This document shows, piece after piece, positions 1-7,617 of a stretch of DNA of 64,000 nucleotides. Position 1 is the stretch's first letter. Every line of letters starts with the position of its first letter. The stretch comes from Burkholderia cepacia (GTDB lineage Bacteria; Pseudomonadota; Gammaproteobacteria; Burkholderiales; Burkholderiaceae): contig NZ_CP013443.1 of assembly GCF_001718835.1 (NCBI RefSeq), positions 2,604,001 through 2,668,000 of the forward strand. Reading direction: 5' to 3'. Made by a program: the position numbers and the translations under genes. The notes under the pieces are model-generated. The model was not told the DNA's origin. It saw only the letters and a program-made list of their open reading frames with translations, and did no database searches.

Positions 1-709
1 TCGTCGTCTTCAGGTCGGCCCGCACGTCGCGATCGAAGATCACGTTCAGTCCGGACGTGCGCGACAGCGCCTCGAATACCATCCGCACGTTCGCGTCGCG
101 GAACTGCAGCGACACCGGCGTGCGCATGATCGACGAAGCGGCGAGCTTGTCGTCGCGTTCCGCGTGCTGCTGCCGGCGCTTTTCGTCGAGCTCGCGCTGC
201 ATCCGCAGCGCCATCGCATTGGCCGGGTTCTCGACCAGCACGCGATGCACGCGATCGGCCGCCTGCGCATACGAGCCGCGCTTCATCATCCGGTCGGCTT
301 CCTGCAGGATCGCCAGGTGCTTGCGGTCCTGCTCGATCATCGTGCCGATCCTGCGCGCACGCTCGCTGCGCGGATCGAGCTCGGTCGCCATGTAAACGGA
401 GCGGGACGCGGCGTCGAACTGGTTGTCCTGGCGAAGCCGGTCGGCGTTGTCGAGGAGTTCGTTGATTTCGGCGTCGCGGTCGTGCATCGCGTCGATCTTC
501 ACCTGCGCGTTGGTCGGATCGTCGTGGAGGTTCGGCACGTGCGCGCAACCGCCGCATGCGAGCACCGCCGCGGCGATCGCCAGCGCGCGTTTCGTCGCGA
601 TCCGGCTCGCCGGCGCGCAACGGGAATCGAACGGGGTGACAGGCGCGACGCATGTCGATGAACCGCTGTTCCCGTCGCGGCGCGCCCCCCGTGTGCGTGA
701 GGTTTTCAT
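1..709 (-). CDS. Secretin of a hybrid type II secretion/type IV pilus system, N-terminal part (gene runs off the window)
   Basis: About 236 N-terminal residues are in the window. The start ATG (707-709) shares one base with the stop of the upstream gene. A basic leader is followed by a hydrophobic stretch ending in cysteines near residue 52 (possible lipoprotein or Sec signal). Next comes a helical, TPR-like region, and then, from about residue 197, a secretin N-terminal (STN-like) segment around TPVSLQFRDANVRMVFEAL. This order is typical of PilQ/MshL/GspD secretins, which form the outer-membrane exit channel. The beta-barrel domain lies beyond position 1. It is the last visible gene of the operon running from 6762 downward. 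Family assignment is firm; the exact subfamily is not. Confidence 0.8.
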   Translation of the reverse strand, partial: MKTSRTRGARRDGNSGSSTCVAPVTPFDSRCAPASRIATKRALAIAAAVLACGGCAHVPNLHDDPTNAQVKIDAMHDRDAEINELLDNADRLRQDNQFDAASRSVYMATELDPRSERARRIGTMIEQDRKHLAILQEADRMMKRGSYAQAADRVHRVLVENPANAMALRMQRELDEKRRQQHAERDDKLAASSIMRTPVSLQFRDANVRMVFEALSRTSGLNVIFDRDVRADLKTT

Positions 710-1335
710 CACTTTGCCTCCACTGGAATGGACACCACCTGCGTCTGGTTCAGCGGCAGATAGGTCAGCACCACGTTCGACGCCGACACGGAGTCGACAC
801 GGTACTGGCCATCGATCACGTCGCCGGGCGACACGATCAGCAACTGATCGCCGTTGCTGAGAAACACCTGCGGCTTGTCCGCCTTTGCATCGAGTTCGCC
901 GACGTAGGTGAACGGCACCGGGGGTGCCGTCGGCGGCGCCGGGCGCGCGGTGGGCAGCGGCGCCTCGACGGGCGGCGGCGGCAGCCACGACGATGCGGTG
1001 AACGGATCGTTCGCCGATTCGACGGACACCGGCGCGCGCAACGCGGCGAGTTTCTCCCGCGGCGTCGCCGCCGGCGTGGGCGCGTCGACCTGTGCGCCCG
1101 ACGCCGCAGACGCCGCGGACGCCGCTTGCGCGATTGCTCGAGACGGCGGCGCGCGATGCCCGGCAACCGGCCGCGCGGGCGCGCCATCGCGGTGCAGGCG
1201 GTCGAACGCCGCGCGCGGCGACGGCGCCGGCGACGCCGCGACCAGCATCCGATACCCGACGACGCCGGCGACGATGCAGCACACCGCCAGCGCGATGCGC
1301 ATGACGGCGGCGGGTTTCACGGCGAGCGGCTTCAT
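709..1335 (-). CDS. PilP-like inner-membrane/periplasmic assembly protein of the secretion system
   Basis: This 208-residue protein has one N-terminal membrane segment (about residues 11-33), a long Pro/Ala-rich periplasmic linker and a small C-terminal beta domain starting near FTYVGEL. The C-terminal part (YVGEL, SNGDQLLIVSPGDVIDGQYRV, LTYLPLNQTQ) resembles PilP/GspC-type domains that contact the secretin. The start overlaps the stop of the PilO-like gene by four bases (ATGA), and its own stop overlaps the secretin start. In related genomes I recall such proteins carrying the uninformative name 'secretion system X translation initiation factor'; nothing in the sequence suggests a role in translation. 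The proposed role is to connect the inner-membrane platform to the secretin. Confidence 0.65.
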   Translation of the reverse strand: MKPLAVKPAAVMRIALAVCCIVAGVVGYRMLVAASPAPSPRAAFDRLHRDGAPARPVAGHRAPPSRAIAQAASAASAASGAQVDAPTPAATPREKLAALRAPVSVESANDPFTASSWLPPPPVEAPLPTARPAPPTAPPVPFTYVGELDAKADKPQVFLSNGDQLLIVSPGDVIDGQYRVDSVSASNVVLTYLPLNQTQVVSIPVEAK

Positions 1336-1895
1336 GGCTGCGCGCTCCGGTAGACGAGCTCGAAACGCACGCGCGCGTCGAGCACGTTGCCGTTCACGGC
1401 GGGGCGCGCGACGTGGATTTCCTGCAGCGCTGCATTCGGCACGTTGTTGAGCACCCGCGCGACGAACTGACGGATCGCGCCGTACTGATCCTTGACGGGC
1501 AGCAGCACCTGATAGCGCGCGAAGCGCGCGCCCGAGTCGGTCGTCACCTGATACTCGGCGGCCCCGAGCGTCAGGTGGCTGTCGCGCGCCTGCGCGAAGA
1601 TCGCGGCGATGTCGTCCGCGCTCTGCGAAAAGCGCGGAAACAGGTCGGGCAGCGCGTCGAGCGCGACCGCTTCCGCCGCCGCGTGGCGCTCGCCCGCCGG
1701 ATGGCTGCGCGCCGCCCGCGCGAGCCCCGCCGGGTCCCGCATCGCGCGCGTATCGGCTTCCACGTTCGCGACGGCCGCGTACAGGACGGCCGCCGCGCCG
1801 AGCATCAGCACGCCGGCGAGCCCCGGCAGGCCGAACGCGCGCCGCAGTTCGTAGCGCACCGTGAGCAGCGCGTCGCGCAACCGGGCCGCGTTCAT
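1332..1895 (-). CDS. PilO-like (GspM-like) inner-membrane assembly protein
   Basis: This 187-residue protein has a single membrane segment near residues 22-45, a helical periplasmic region and a C-terminal ferredoxin-like fold (around ARYQVLLPVKDQYGAIRQFV and ARVRFELVYR). That matches PilO of type IV pili and GspM of type II secretion. The ATG at 1895 overlaps the stop of the PilN-like gene by four bases. PilN and PilO homologues normally form a heterodimer in the inner membrane that links the ATPase-bound actin-like protein to PilP and the secretin. The position in the operon supports the same role here. Assignment rests on size, topology and gene order, because these proteins diverge strongly. 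Confidence 0.65.
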   Translation of the reverse strand: MNAARLRDALLTVRYELRRAFGLPGLAGVLMLGAAAVLYAAVANVEADTRAMRDPAGLARAARSHPAGERHAAAEAVALDALPDLFPRFSQSADDIAAIFAQARDSHLTLGAAEYQVTTDSGARFARYQVLLPVKDQYGAIRQFVARVLNNVPNAALQEIHVARPAVNGNVLDARVRFELVYRSAQP

Positions 1896-2422
1896 GATTT
1901 CCTCCACACGGCCGTGACCTGGAAACGCACCGGCTTGCCCGGCACGTTGTCCTCGATCACGTGTCCGTTGAGCACCGCTTCGCGCAGCAGCACGCTCGCC
2001 TGCAGATACTTCAGGTAGACGACCATCGCGTCGAGGTTCTTCGCCTCGGCGGTGATGCGGATCTGGCTCTGCGCCGGGTTCTGGTCGATGCCGATCAGCG
2101 CGACGTCGTGATCCGGATAATCCTCGACGATCGAAAAGAGGTCCTGCCACGGCACCGTCAGTTCGCGCAGGATCGCCTGGCCCTGCTTCTCCGCGAGCTT
2201 CGCCGCCGGGGTCGGCGGCGGCTTCGCGACGTGCCGCTGCGCGAACGTCCGATGGCGGACGGCCTCCACCGCCGCCTGCGCGCGATCGTTTTCCGCATAC
2301 GCGTGCCACAGCCGCGCGCCGCACGCGATCAGCAGCACGGCGGCGACGGCCAGCAGGATCATGCCGCCCGGCGCGGCGCGCGCACGGCGCCGGCCGAAAT
2401 CGATGTCGACGAGCGGAATCAT
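1892..2422 (-). CDS. PilN-like (GspL C-terminal-like) inner-membrane assembly protein
   Basis: This 176-residue protein begins MIPLVDIDFG. The opening matches the PilN cytoplasmic peptide that docks onto PilM (consensus IPxINLLP). A membrane helix follows (about residues 20-37), then a coiled linker and a C-terminal ferredoxin-like domain (SQIRITAEAKNLDAMVVYLK; VRFQVTAVWR). The start codon overlaps the end of the PilM-like gene by four bases. The predicted role is to link the cytoplasmic actin-like protein with the periplasmic PilO/PilP complex. An alternative description is the periplasmic half of a split GspL. Confidence 0.65.
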   Translation of the reverse strand: MIPLVDIDFGRRRARAAPGGMILLAVAAVLLIACGARLWHAYAENDRAQAAVEAVRHRTFAQRHVAKPPPTPAAKLAEKQGQAILRELTVPWQDLFSIVEDYPDHDVALIGIDQNPAQSQIRITAEAKNLDAMVVYLKYLQASVLLREAVLNGHVIEDNVPGKPVRFQVTAVWRKS

Positions 2423-3300
2423 TGCGCCACCTCCATCAGCCGGCGCGCGAGCGACCCGTCGAGGGCCGGCTGCGGCGGGCGGATCGCCGCCGCGAAACGT
2501 TCGGCGAACGGCGCTGGGTCCATGTCGATGCCGCACAGGTAGATCCGGCAGTCCTCGCGCCTCAGGCCCGCCCGCGTCGCCGAACGCTCGAACAGTTGCC
2601 CGGCGAGTTCGGCGAGCCGCGACGCGTCGCCCGCATCGCCCGCGAACAGGCGCTGCGCGTCGTAGGCGGCCCAGCCGCCGCGCTCGATCATCACCGCCTG
2701 CATCAGCTCGCCCGCGACGAACAGCAGCAGCGCATCGCCTTCGCACCCCGCCGCGATCCGGTTCAGCAACTGCGGAAGACACGCCCGCAGGCTGCGGATG
2801 CGAATCGCGCCGGCGGCGCACGCTTCGTGCATGCCGTCGTGCAGCGCGCGCGGCATCGCGCTCACGAACAGCGCACGGCCGCCGTGCTGCACGCACAGGC
2901 GCACGACCAGCGCATCGCCGTCGATCCCGCAGGTGTCCGAGAAATGCGCGCGCGCGACGGCGTCGAGCTCGCGCGCGCGCAACGTGCGGAAGTCGCCGCG
3001 CAGGATCGCGTGGTTGCACCAGAAATCGTCGAGCACGACGTATGCACTGCGTATCATCGGCGCCGCGGCCGGCGCCGCCTCGCCCTGCTGCCCGGCGCCG
3101 GGCAGGGAGCCGAGCGCCACGCGCAGCGCGTCGAGCACGCCCGGCTCGGTGCCGAACTGCGCATCGGGAATCGCGACGCTGACCGGCTCGGCGGCCGGCG
3201 CCCGCTTGCGCAGGTACCACCGTCCGCGCGTGCGGGCGCCGACGACGACCTCGCGCGCGCCGACGCCGATCGCAACCGGACTATTCAACCATCGTGACAC
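2419..3300 (-). CDS. PilM/GspL-type cytoplasmic assembly protein
   Basis: This 293-residue soluble protein has no membrane segment. The gene order (GspE, then this, then PilN-, PilO- and PilP-like) places it as the actin-like PilM or cytoplasmic GspL component that couples the ATPase to the membrane complex. The actin-fold phosphate motifs are weak, so the fold is inferred mainly from context. GTG at 3300 is chosen because GAGGAG lies seven bases upstream. The gene begins inside the gspE coding region, with a 20-base overlap that suggests translational coupling. Confidence 0.55.
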   Translation of the reverse strand: MSRWLNSPVAIGVGAREVVVGARTRGRWYLRKRAPAAEPVSVAIPDAQFGTEPGVLDALRVALGSLPGAGQQGEAAPAAAPMIRSAYVVLDDFWCNHAILRGDFRTLRARELDAVARAHFSDTCGIDGDALVVRLCVQHGGRALFVSAMPRALHDGMHEACAAGAIRIRSLRACLPQLLNRIAAGCEGDALLLFVAGELMQAVMIERGGWAAYDAQRLFAGDAGDASRLAELAGQLFERSATRAGLRREDCRIYLCGIDMDPAPFAERFAAAIRPPQPALDGSLARRLMEVAQ

Positions 3301-5002
3301 GGTTGATCTCCTCGAGTGTCGTTTCGCCGCGCCTGACCAGCTCGATCGCCGCCGTGCGCAGCGTCGTCATCCCGCCGCGCAGCGCCGCCGCCTTGATGTG
3401 CCCGAGCGGCGCGCGCTCCGACAGCAGCTGCCGCAGCTCGTCGTTCATGCGCAATGCCTCCGCGATCGCACGCCGCCCGCGATAGCCGCTGCCGCGGCAC
3501 ATCGCGCAGCCCGCGCCGCGGCGAAACAGGTAGCTGCCGGCCGCGTCCGGGTCGATGCCGGAGCGCGCGAGCGCGTCCGCGTCGACCGTGTCCTCGGCCA
3601 GGCAATCCGGGCAGCACTGGCGCAACAGCCGCTGCGCGATCACGCCGTTGAGCGCGGACACGAAGCTGTACGGATCGACCTCCATGTTGGTGAAGCGGCC
3701 GATCACGTCGAACACGTTGTTCGCATGCACGGTCGTGAACACCTGGTGCCCGGTCAGCGCGGCCTGCACGGCGATCTGCGCGGTTTCGGGATCGCGGATC
3801 TCGCCGACCATGATCTTGTCCGGGTCGTGCCGCAGGATCGAGCGCAGCCCGCGTGCGAACGTCAGGCCCTTCGCTTCGTTCACAGGAATCTGCAGGATTT
3901 CGCCGAGCTGGTATTCGACCGGGTCCTCGATCGTCACGATCTTCTCGAGGCCGTTGTTGATCTCGGTGAGAATCGCGTAGAGCGTCGTGGTCTTGCCGCT
4001 GCCGGTCGGCCCCGTGACGAGCAGCATCCCGTACGGCATCGACGCGATTGCGCGCATGAAGCGCGTGTCGGCCGGCTGAAAGCCGAGCGCCTCGAGCGTC
4101 AGGCCGCCCGCGGCCTGCGACAGCTGGTAGCGGTCGAGAATCCGCAGCACCGCGTCCTCGCCGAACTGGTTCGGCATGATCGACACGCGGAAATCGATCT
4201 CGCGCCCCGCGTACAGCGCCTTGAAGCGCCCGTCCTGCGGCACGCGGCGCTCCGCGATATCCAGCTCGGAAATCACCTTCACGCGCGACAGCACCTGGTC
4301 CGCGACGTCGCGCCCGTCGATGCGGCCGACCACGGTGAGCACGCCGTCGACGCGGCACTTGATCATCAGCCCGTTCGCGCGGCATTCGAGGTGGATGTCG
4401 CTCGCCAGCATCTTGAGCGCATCGTAGATCGTCGAGTTGAGCAGCCGCACCACCGGGCTGTCGTCGCTGCTGATGCCCTGCAGCGTCAGCGCGAGCGACG
4501 CCGGATCGGCGGTGCGCTGGATCGGATCGTCGAACGCGAGCGAGTCCATCGCGCGCACGTCCTTCTCGCGCACGGTCAGGTACGCGTTGAGGTCGCCCGC
4601 GCTCGCGAGCGCCCAGCCGTACGGCACCGCCGGCCGCGCGCGCATCCGGTGCTCGACCCAGCCGCGGGTGCGCGCATCGAGCGGATCGGCGACGGCGAAC
4701 AGCAGCGCGTTGCCGTTGTCCGGGTGGCGGAAGCACACGCACAGCCGCGCCGTCGCGTCGACGAACGGCACCACGTCGAAATCCGGTTCGAGCCGGCTCA
4801 GCTCGCGCATGCCGATCGGCTTCATCCGGAATTGCGCGGCGAGCTGCGTGCGCAGCTCGTCCGCGCCGAGCGACGTGCGCGCCATCAGCTCCTCGAGCGC
4901 GCGAATGCCGGAACCGTGCCGCTCGGCGAGCGCGCGCAGCGTGTCGCGCAGGTCGGCGCCCGCGTCGGGGAGTGCTTCCGATGGTGTGGTGACGGTATCC
5001 AC
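3281..5002 (-). CDS. gspE: GspE/PilB-family secretion ATPase
   Basis: This 573-residue cytoplasmic hexameric ATPase powers pseudopilus assembly. An N-terminal N1/MshEN-like domain is followed by the core ATPase. Walker A is GPTGSGKT at about residues 331-338. The Asp box (IEDPVE) is near 359-363 and Walker B (DPDKIMVGEIRD) near 393-404. The His box (GHQVFTTVHAN) is near 418-428. A zinc tetracysteine is formed by C464/C467 and C499/C502, as in GspE and PilB. The start is GTG with only a weak ribosome site. The 3' end overlaps the PilM-like gene. All catalytic motifs are intact, so the machine is probably active. Confidence 0.93.
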   Translation of the reverse strand: MDTVTTPSEALPDAGADLRDTLRALAERHGSGIRALEELMARTSLGADELRTQLAAQFRMKPIGMRELSRLEPDFDVVPFVDATARLCVCFRHPDNGNALLFAVADPLDARTRGWVEHRMRARPAVPYGWALASAGDLNAYLTVREKDVRAMDSLAFDDPIQRTADPASLALTLQGISSDDSPVVRLLNSTIYDALKMLASDIHLECRANGLMIKCRVDGVLTVVGRIDGRDVADQVLSRVKVISELDIAERRVPQDGRFKALYAGREIDFRVSIMPNQFGEDAVLRILDRYQLSQAAGGLTLEALGFQPADTRFMRAIASMPYGMLLVTGPTGSGKTTTLYAILTEINNGLEKIVTIEDPVEYQLGEILQIPVNEAKGLTFARGLRSILRHDPDKIMVGEIRDPETAQIAVQAALTGHQVFTTVHANNVFDVIGRFTNMEVDPYSFVSALNGVIAQRLLRQCCPDCLAEDTVDADALARSGIDPDAAGSYLFRRGAGCAMCRGSGYRGRRAIAEALRMNDELRQLLSERAPLGHIKAAALRGGMTTLRTAAIELVRRGETTLEEINRVTMVE

Positions 5003-5020
5003 GTGCGTGCCCCAAGCGGT

Positions 5021-6223
5021 CTACTGAATGCTCGACGCGATCTCGAAGATCGGCAGGTACATCAGCACGACGATCCCGCCGATGACCACGCCGATCACGA
5101 TCATCATCGCGGGCTCGATCAGCCGCGAGATCAGGTCGATCGTGCGCGCGACCTGCGCTTCCTGGAACGCGGCGATCCGGTCGAGCACGCGGCCGAGGCC
5201 GCCGGTTTTCTCGGCCACCGTCAGCAGCCGGTACGCGATCGCGTTCGCGAGGCCGGCCTGCTGGAATGCGTCGGAAATCCGGGCGCCGTTGCGCACCTGC
5301 TGCAGCGCGAGCGCGAGCGCGGCCCGGTCCGCGCCGCCGACCAGGCCGCGCGCGAGGTCGAACGCGCGCACGGCGGGAATGCCGCCGTCGACCAGCATCG
5401 CCGTCGTGCGATAGAACTGCGACTGGCGAAACACGCGGAAGTGCTGCCCGATGCCGGGCAGCGCCAGCAGGCGATCGGCGATCCAGATCCGCAGCGCCGG
5501 CCGGCGCAACGCGAGGGCCGTCGCCACGGCCAGCACCGCGAGGCCGATGCCCAGCCCGGCGCCGTGCGCGTGCACCATGCCGCCCCACGCCATCAGCAGG
5601 CGCGACATCAGCGGCAGTTCGCGCCCGCTGTGTTCGAGCAGCGTCGCGAACCGGGGCACGACGAAGCCGAGCAGGAACAGCACGACGGCCGCGCCGACGA
5701 ACAGCAGGACCGTCGGATAGATCGCCGCCGACACCACGCGCGCGCGCAGCTCGTGGAGCGTCGCGCTGTTGCGCGAATAGCGCGTCAGGCTGCCGGCGAG
5801 CCCGCCGGTCTGCTCGCTCGCCTTCACGCACGCGACCAGCACCGGCGGGAAGACGTCGCTCGCATGCTCGAGCGCCGCGGACAGCGACTGCCCCTCTTCC
5901 AGTTGCCGCAGCAGGTCGCGATACACCTGCGCGGACGCCTCGCGCCGCTCGTTGCCGCCGAGCGTGCGCAGCGCGTCGACGACGCCGACGCCCGCGTCGA
6001 GCAGCGCCGCGAGCTCGCGCGCGAACAGCTCGACGTTCAAGCGCGCGCCCGGCATGCCGAGCCGGTTCGCGCCGCGCCGCTGCCGCCGCGCGTCCGCGCT
6101 CACCGACACGACGCGAAAGCCGCGCGAGCGCGCGAGCGCGCTCGCGCTCGCCGGCGAATCGCTGTCGACGCGAAGCGTCTGGACCGAGCCACTCGTATCG
6201 AAGACACGCAGCACGAACTTCAC
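5021..6223 (-). CDS. gspF: GspF/PilC-family inner-membrane platform protein
   Basis: This 400-residue protein has two tandem GspF domains (about residues 60-190 and 265-390). Membrane segments lie near residues 165-190, 215-240 and 370-395. The recurring ELAALLDAGVGVVDAL and AMLVDGGIPAVRAF motifs are typical of the family. It forms the rotary or scaffold platform on which the ATPase acts. The open frame extends far upstream, but GTG at 6223 is the likely start: AAGGAG sits a few bases upstream and the protein then begins with the normal GspF N-terminus. The next gene upstream is gspG, 56 bases away. Confidence 0.92.
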   Translation of the reverse strand: MKFVLRVFDTSGSVQTLRVDSDSPASASALARSRGFRVVSVSADARRQRRGANRLGMPGARLNVELFARELAALLDAGVGVVDALRTLGGNERREASAQVYRDLLRQLEEGQSLSAALEHASDVFPPVLVACVKASEQTGGLAGSLTRYSRNSATLHELRARVVSAAIYPTVLLFVGAAVVLFLLGFVVPRFATLLEHSGRELPLMSRLLMAWGGMVHAHGAGLGIGLAVLAVATALALRRPALRIWIADRLLALPGIGQHFRVFRQSQFYRTTAMLVDGGIPAVRAFDLARGLVGGADRAALALALQQVRNGARISDAFQQAGLANAIAYRLLTVAEKTGGLGRVLDRIAAFQEAQVARTIDLISRLIEPAMMIVIGVVIGGIVVLMYLPIFEIASSIQ

Positions 6224-6279
6224 GTCGACTCTCCTTGCCAGAGCCCGCTCACGGCAGGCGCGAGCACCGCGCCTGCCCC

Positions 6280-6762
6280 CTACCACGACGAGATCGTCAC
6301 GTTCTCGCCGGTGCCGCCGCCGCGCCCGTCCTTGCCGAGCGAGAACAGGTCGTAGTCGCCATGCTCGCCGGGCGAACGATACTGGTACGGCCGATCCCAC
6401 GGGTCCACCGGCACGGCCTTCTGCAGATACGGGCCGCTCCACCGCTGCGCGTTCTGCGGCTTGTTCACGAGCGCGTCGAGACCTTCCTCGGTCGTCGGAT
6501 AGGTGCCGACGTCGAGCCGGTACTGATCGAGGGCCTGGCCGAGCGACACGATCTGCGCGCGCGCGATCTTCACGTTCGACTTGCCGACCTGTTCGAAATA
6601 CCGTGGCGCGACGAGACCCGCGAGCAAGCCGATGATGACCATCACGACGAGCAGTTCGAGCAGCGTGAAGCCGCGGCTTGCGCACGCGCGGCAAAGCGGC
6701 GCGGCGCCGAGCCGCACGTGCCCCGGCACGCCGGGCTGGATCGAGGACGATTCGTCGCGCAC
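6280..6762 (-). CDS. gspG: Major pseudopilin GspG
   Basis: This 160-residue protein starts at GTG 6762, preceded by GGGAGG five bases upstream. A 31-residue leader ends in a prepilin peptidase site, ASRG/FTLLELLVV, followed by the hydrophobic N-terminal helix with the conserved Glu5. The C-terminal end (DPWDRPYQYR ... GDYDLFSLGKDG) is the calcium-binding region characteristic of GspG and absent from true type IV pilins. This marks the machine as a secretion system rather than a pilus. It is the only pseudopilin visible. GspH-K and a prepilin peptidase are not in the window and must be encoded elsewhere or be dispensable. Confidence 0.93.
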   Translation of the reverse strand: MRDESSSIQPGVPGHVRLGAAPLCRACASRGFTLLELLVVMVIIGLLAGLVAPRYFEQVGKSNVKIARAQIVSLGQALDQYRLDVGTYPTTEEGLDALVNKPQNAQRWSGPYLQKAVPVDPWDRPYQYRSPGEHGDYDLFSLGKDGRGGGTGENVTISSW

Positions 6763-6869
6763 GGCTGCCTCCCTGTAGCGACCCGCCGCTTCAGCAGCGC
6801 TGAAGCCCTTGAATGCATTCTTGTTCAGGTCGATACGGGCCAGAAGTAGGGAGTGCCGTCCATCGGCAT

Positions 6870-6884
6870 GGGTAAAGCCCCCCC
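6870..6884. promoter_or_regulatory. GGGTA/CCCCCC motif upstream of gspG
   Basis: The 151-base gap 6763-6913 lies upstream of the gspG start. It contains GGGTAAAGCCCCCCC, about 110 bases before gspG. Similar GGGTA plus C-run combinations occur at 8679-8702 and in the large palindrome at 32240-32274. It could be a shared regulator site; this is inference from resemblance only. Confidence 0.25.
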
Positions 6885-6913
6885 AGTTGCTCCACCCGTT
6901 TTTTGGCGGGTTT

Positions 6914-7588
6914 TCACACCCGGTCGTCGTCGCTCAGCGCGAGCACGCCGATGTCGATCGCGAAGTGGACGAGGCCGGCGAGGTTCGCGATGCCGAGCTT
7001 GCGCATCAGGTTCGCGCGATGCTTTTCCACCGTCTTCGGGCTGAGCTTCAGGCACTCGCCGACCTGCCGGCTCGTATGACCTTCGACGACGAGCCGCAGC
7101 ACCATGCGTTCGCGGCCGGTCAACGCATTCCACAGCCGCGCCTTGTGCGCCGACTCGTCGCGCAAGCCCTGCGCGCATGCGCGGGATCGATACGCGTCGA
7201 GACTGACCACGCACTTGCCCTGCATCACGAAACGCATCTCGCGGACCAGATCGGCGAACGACGCATCCTTGACCACGTAGGCGGCCGCCCCGGCGGCGAA
7301 CGACTCCTGCACGTGACCTTCGCTGCGGTGAACGGTGAGCACGATGATGCGCGCATGCGGCGCATCGCGCCTGATCGCCGCGATCGCCTCGAAGCCGCTG
7401 CCGCCCGGCATCGACAGGTCCATCAGGATCAGGTCGGGCTGCGTGAGCGCGGCGAGGCGGCAGGCCTCGTATCCGCCGCTCGCCTCGCCCACGATGCAGT
7501 AGTCGTCCAGCTCGGAAACCATGCGGCACAGGCCGACGCGCAACAGATGCTGGTCCTCGACCACCAGCACGCGAGTCTTCTTGTCCAA
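6914..7588 (-). CDS. NarL/LuxR-family response regulator 1
   Basis: This 224-residue protein has a receiver domain (acidic pair E11/D12, phospho-acceptor D57, conserved Lys in AYVVKD near 108) and a C-terminal LuxR-type helix-turn-helix (LTGRERMVLRLVVEGHTSRQ ... LSPKTVEKHRANLMRKLGI). I place the start at TTG 7588, because AAGGAG lies eight bases upstream and the receiver begins immediately (MDKKTRVLVVEDQ). It is clearly a paralogue of the regulator at 10015-10800. It ends 151 bases before gspG and starts 29 bases after the SCO1-like gene, in the same direction. The likely partner is the kinase at 8849-9982. Confidence 0.88.
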   Translation of the reverse strand: MDKKTRVLVVEDQHLLRVGLCRMVSELDDYCIVGEASGGYEACRLAALTQPDLILMDLSMPGGSGFEAIAAIRRDAPHARIIVLTVHRSEGHVQESFAAGAAAYVVKDASFADLVREMRFVMQGKCVVSLDAYRSRACAQGLRDESAHKARLWNALTGRERMVLRLVVEGHTSRQVGECLKLSPKTVEKHRANLMRKLGIANLAGLVHFAIDIGVLALSDDDRV

Positions 7589-7617
7589 TTTCGTCGCTCC
7601 TTGCCGGACGCGCGCGG

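Noticed and set aside
2798..6355. Long plus-strand open frame opposite the secretion genes
   Set aside because: It lies entirely antisense to gspE, gspF and PilM-like genes with intact motifs; its composition is Arg/Ala/His-biased without domains.
6894..6913. ACCCG/CGGGT hairpin near the end of regulator 1 as a terminator
   Set aside because: The stem is only five bases and the T-run lies on the strand opposite to the gene's transcription.
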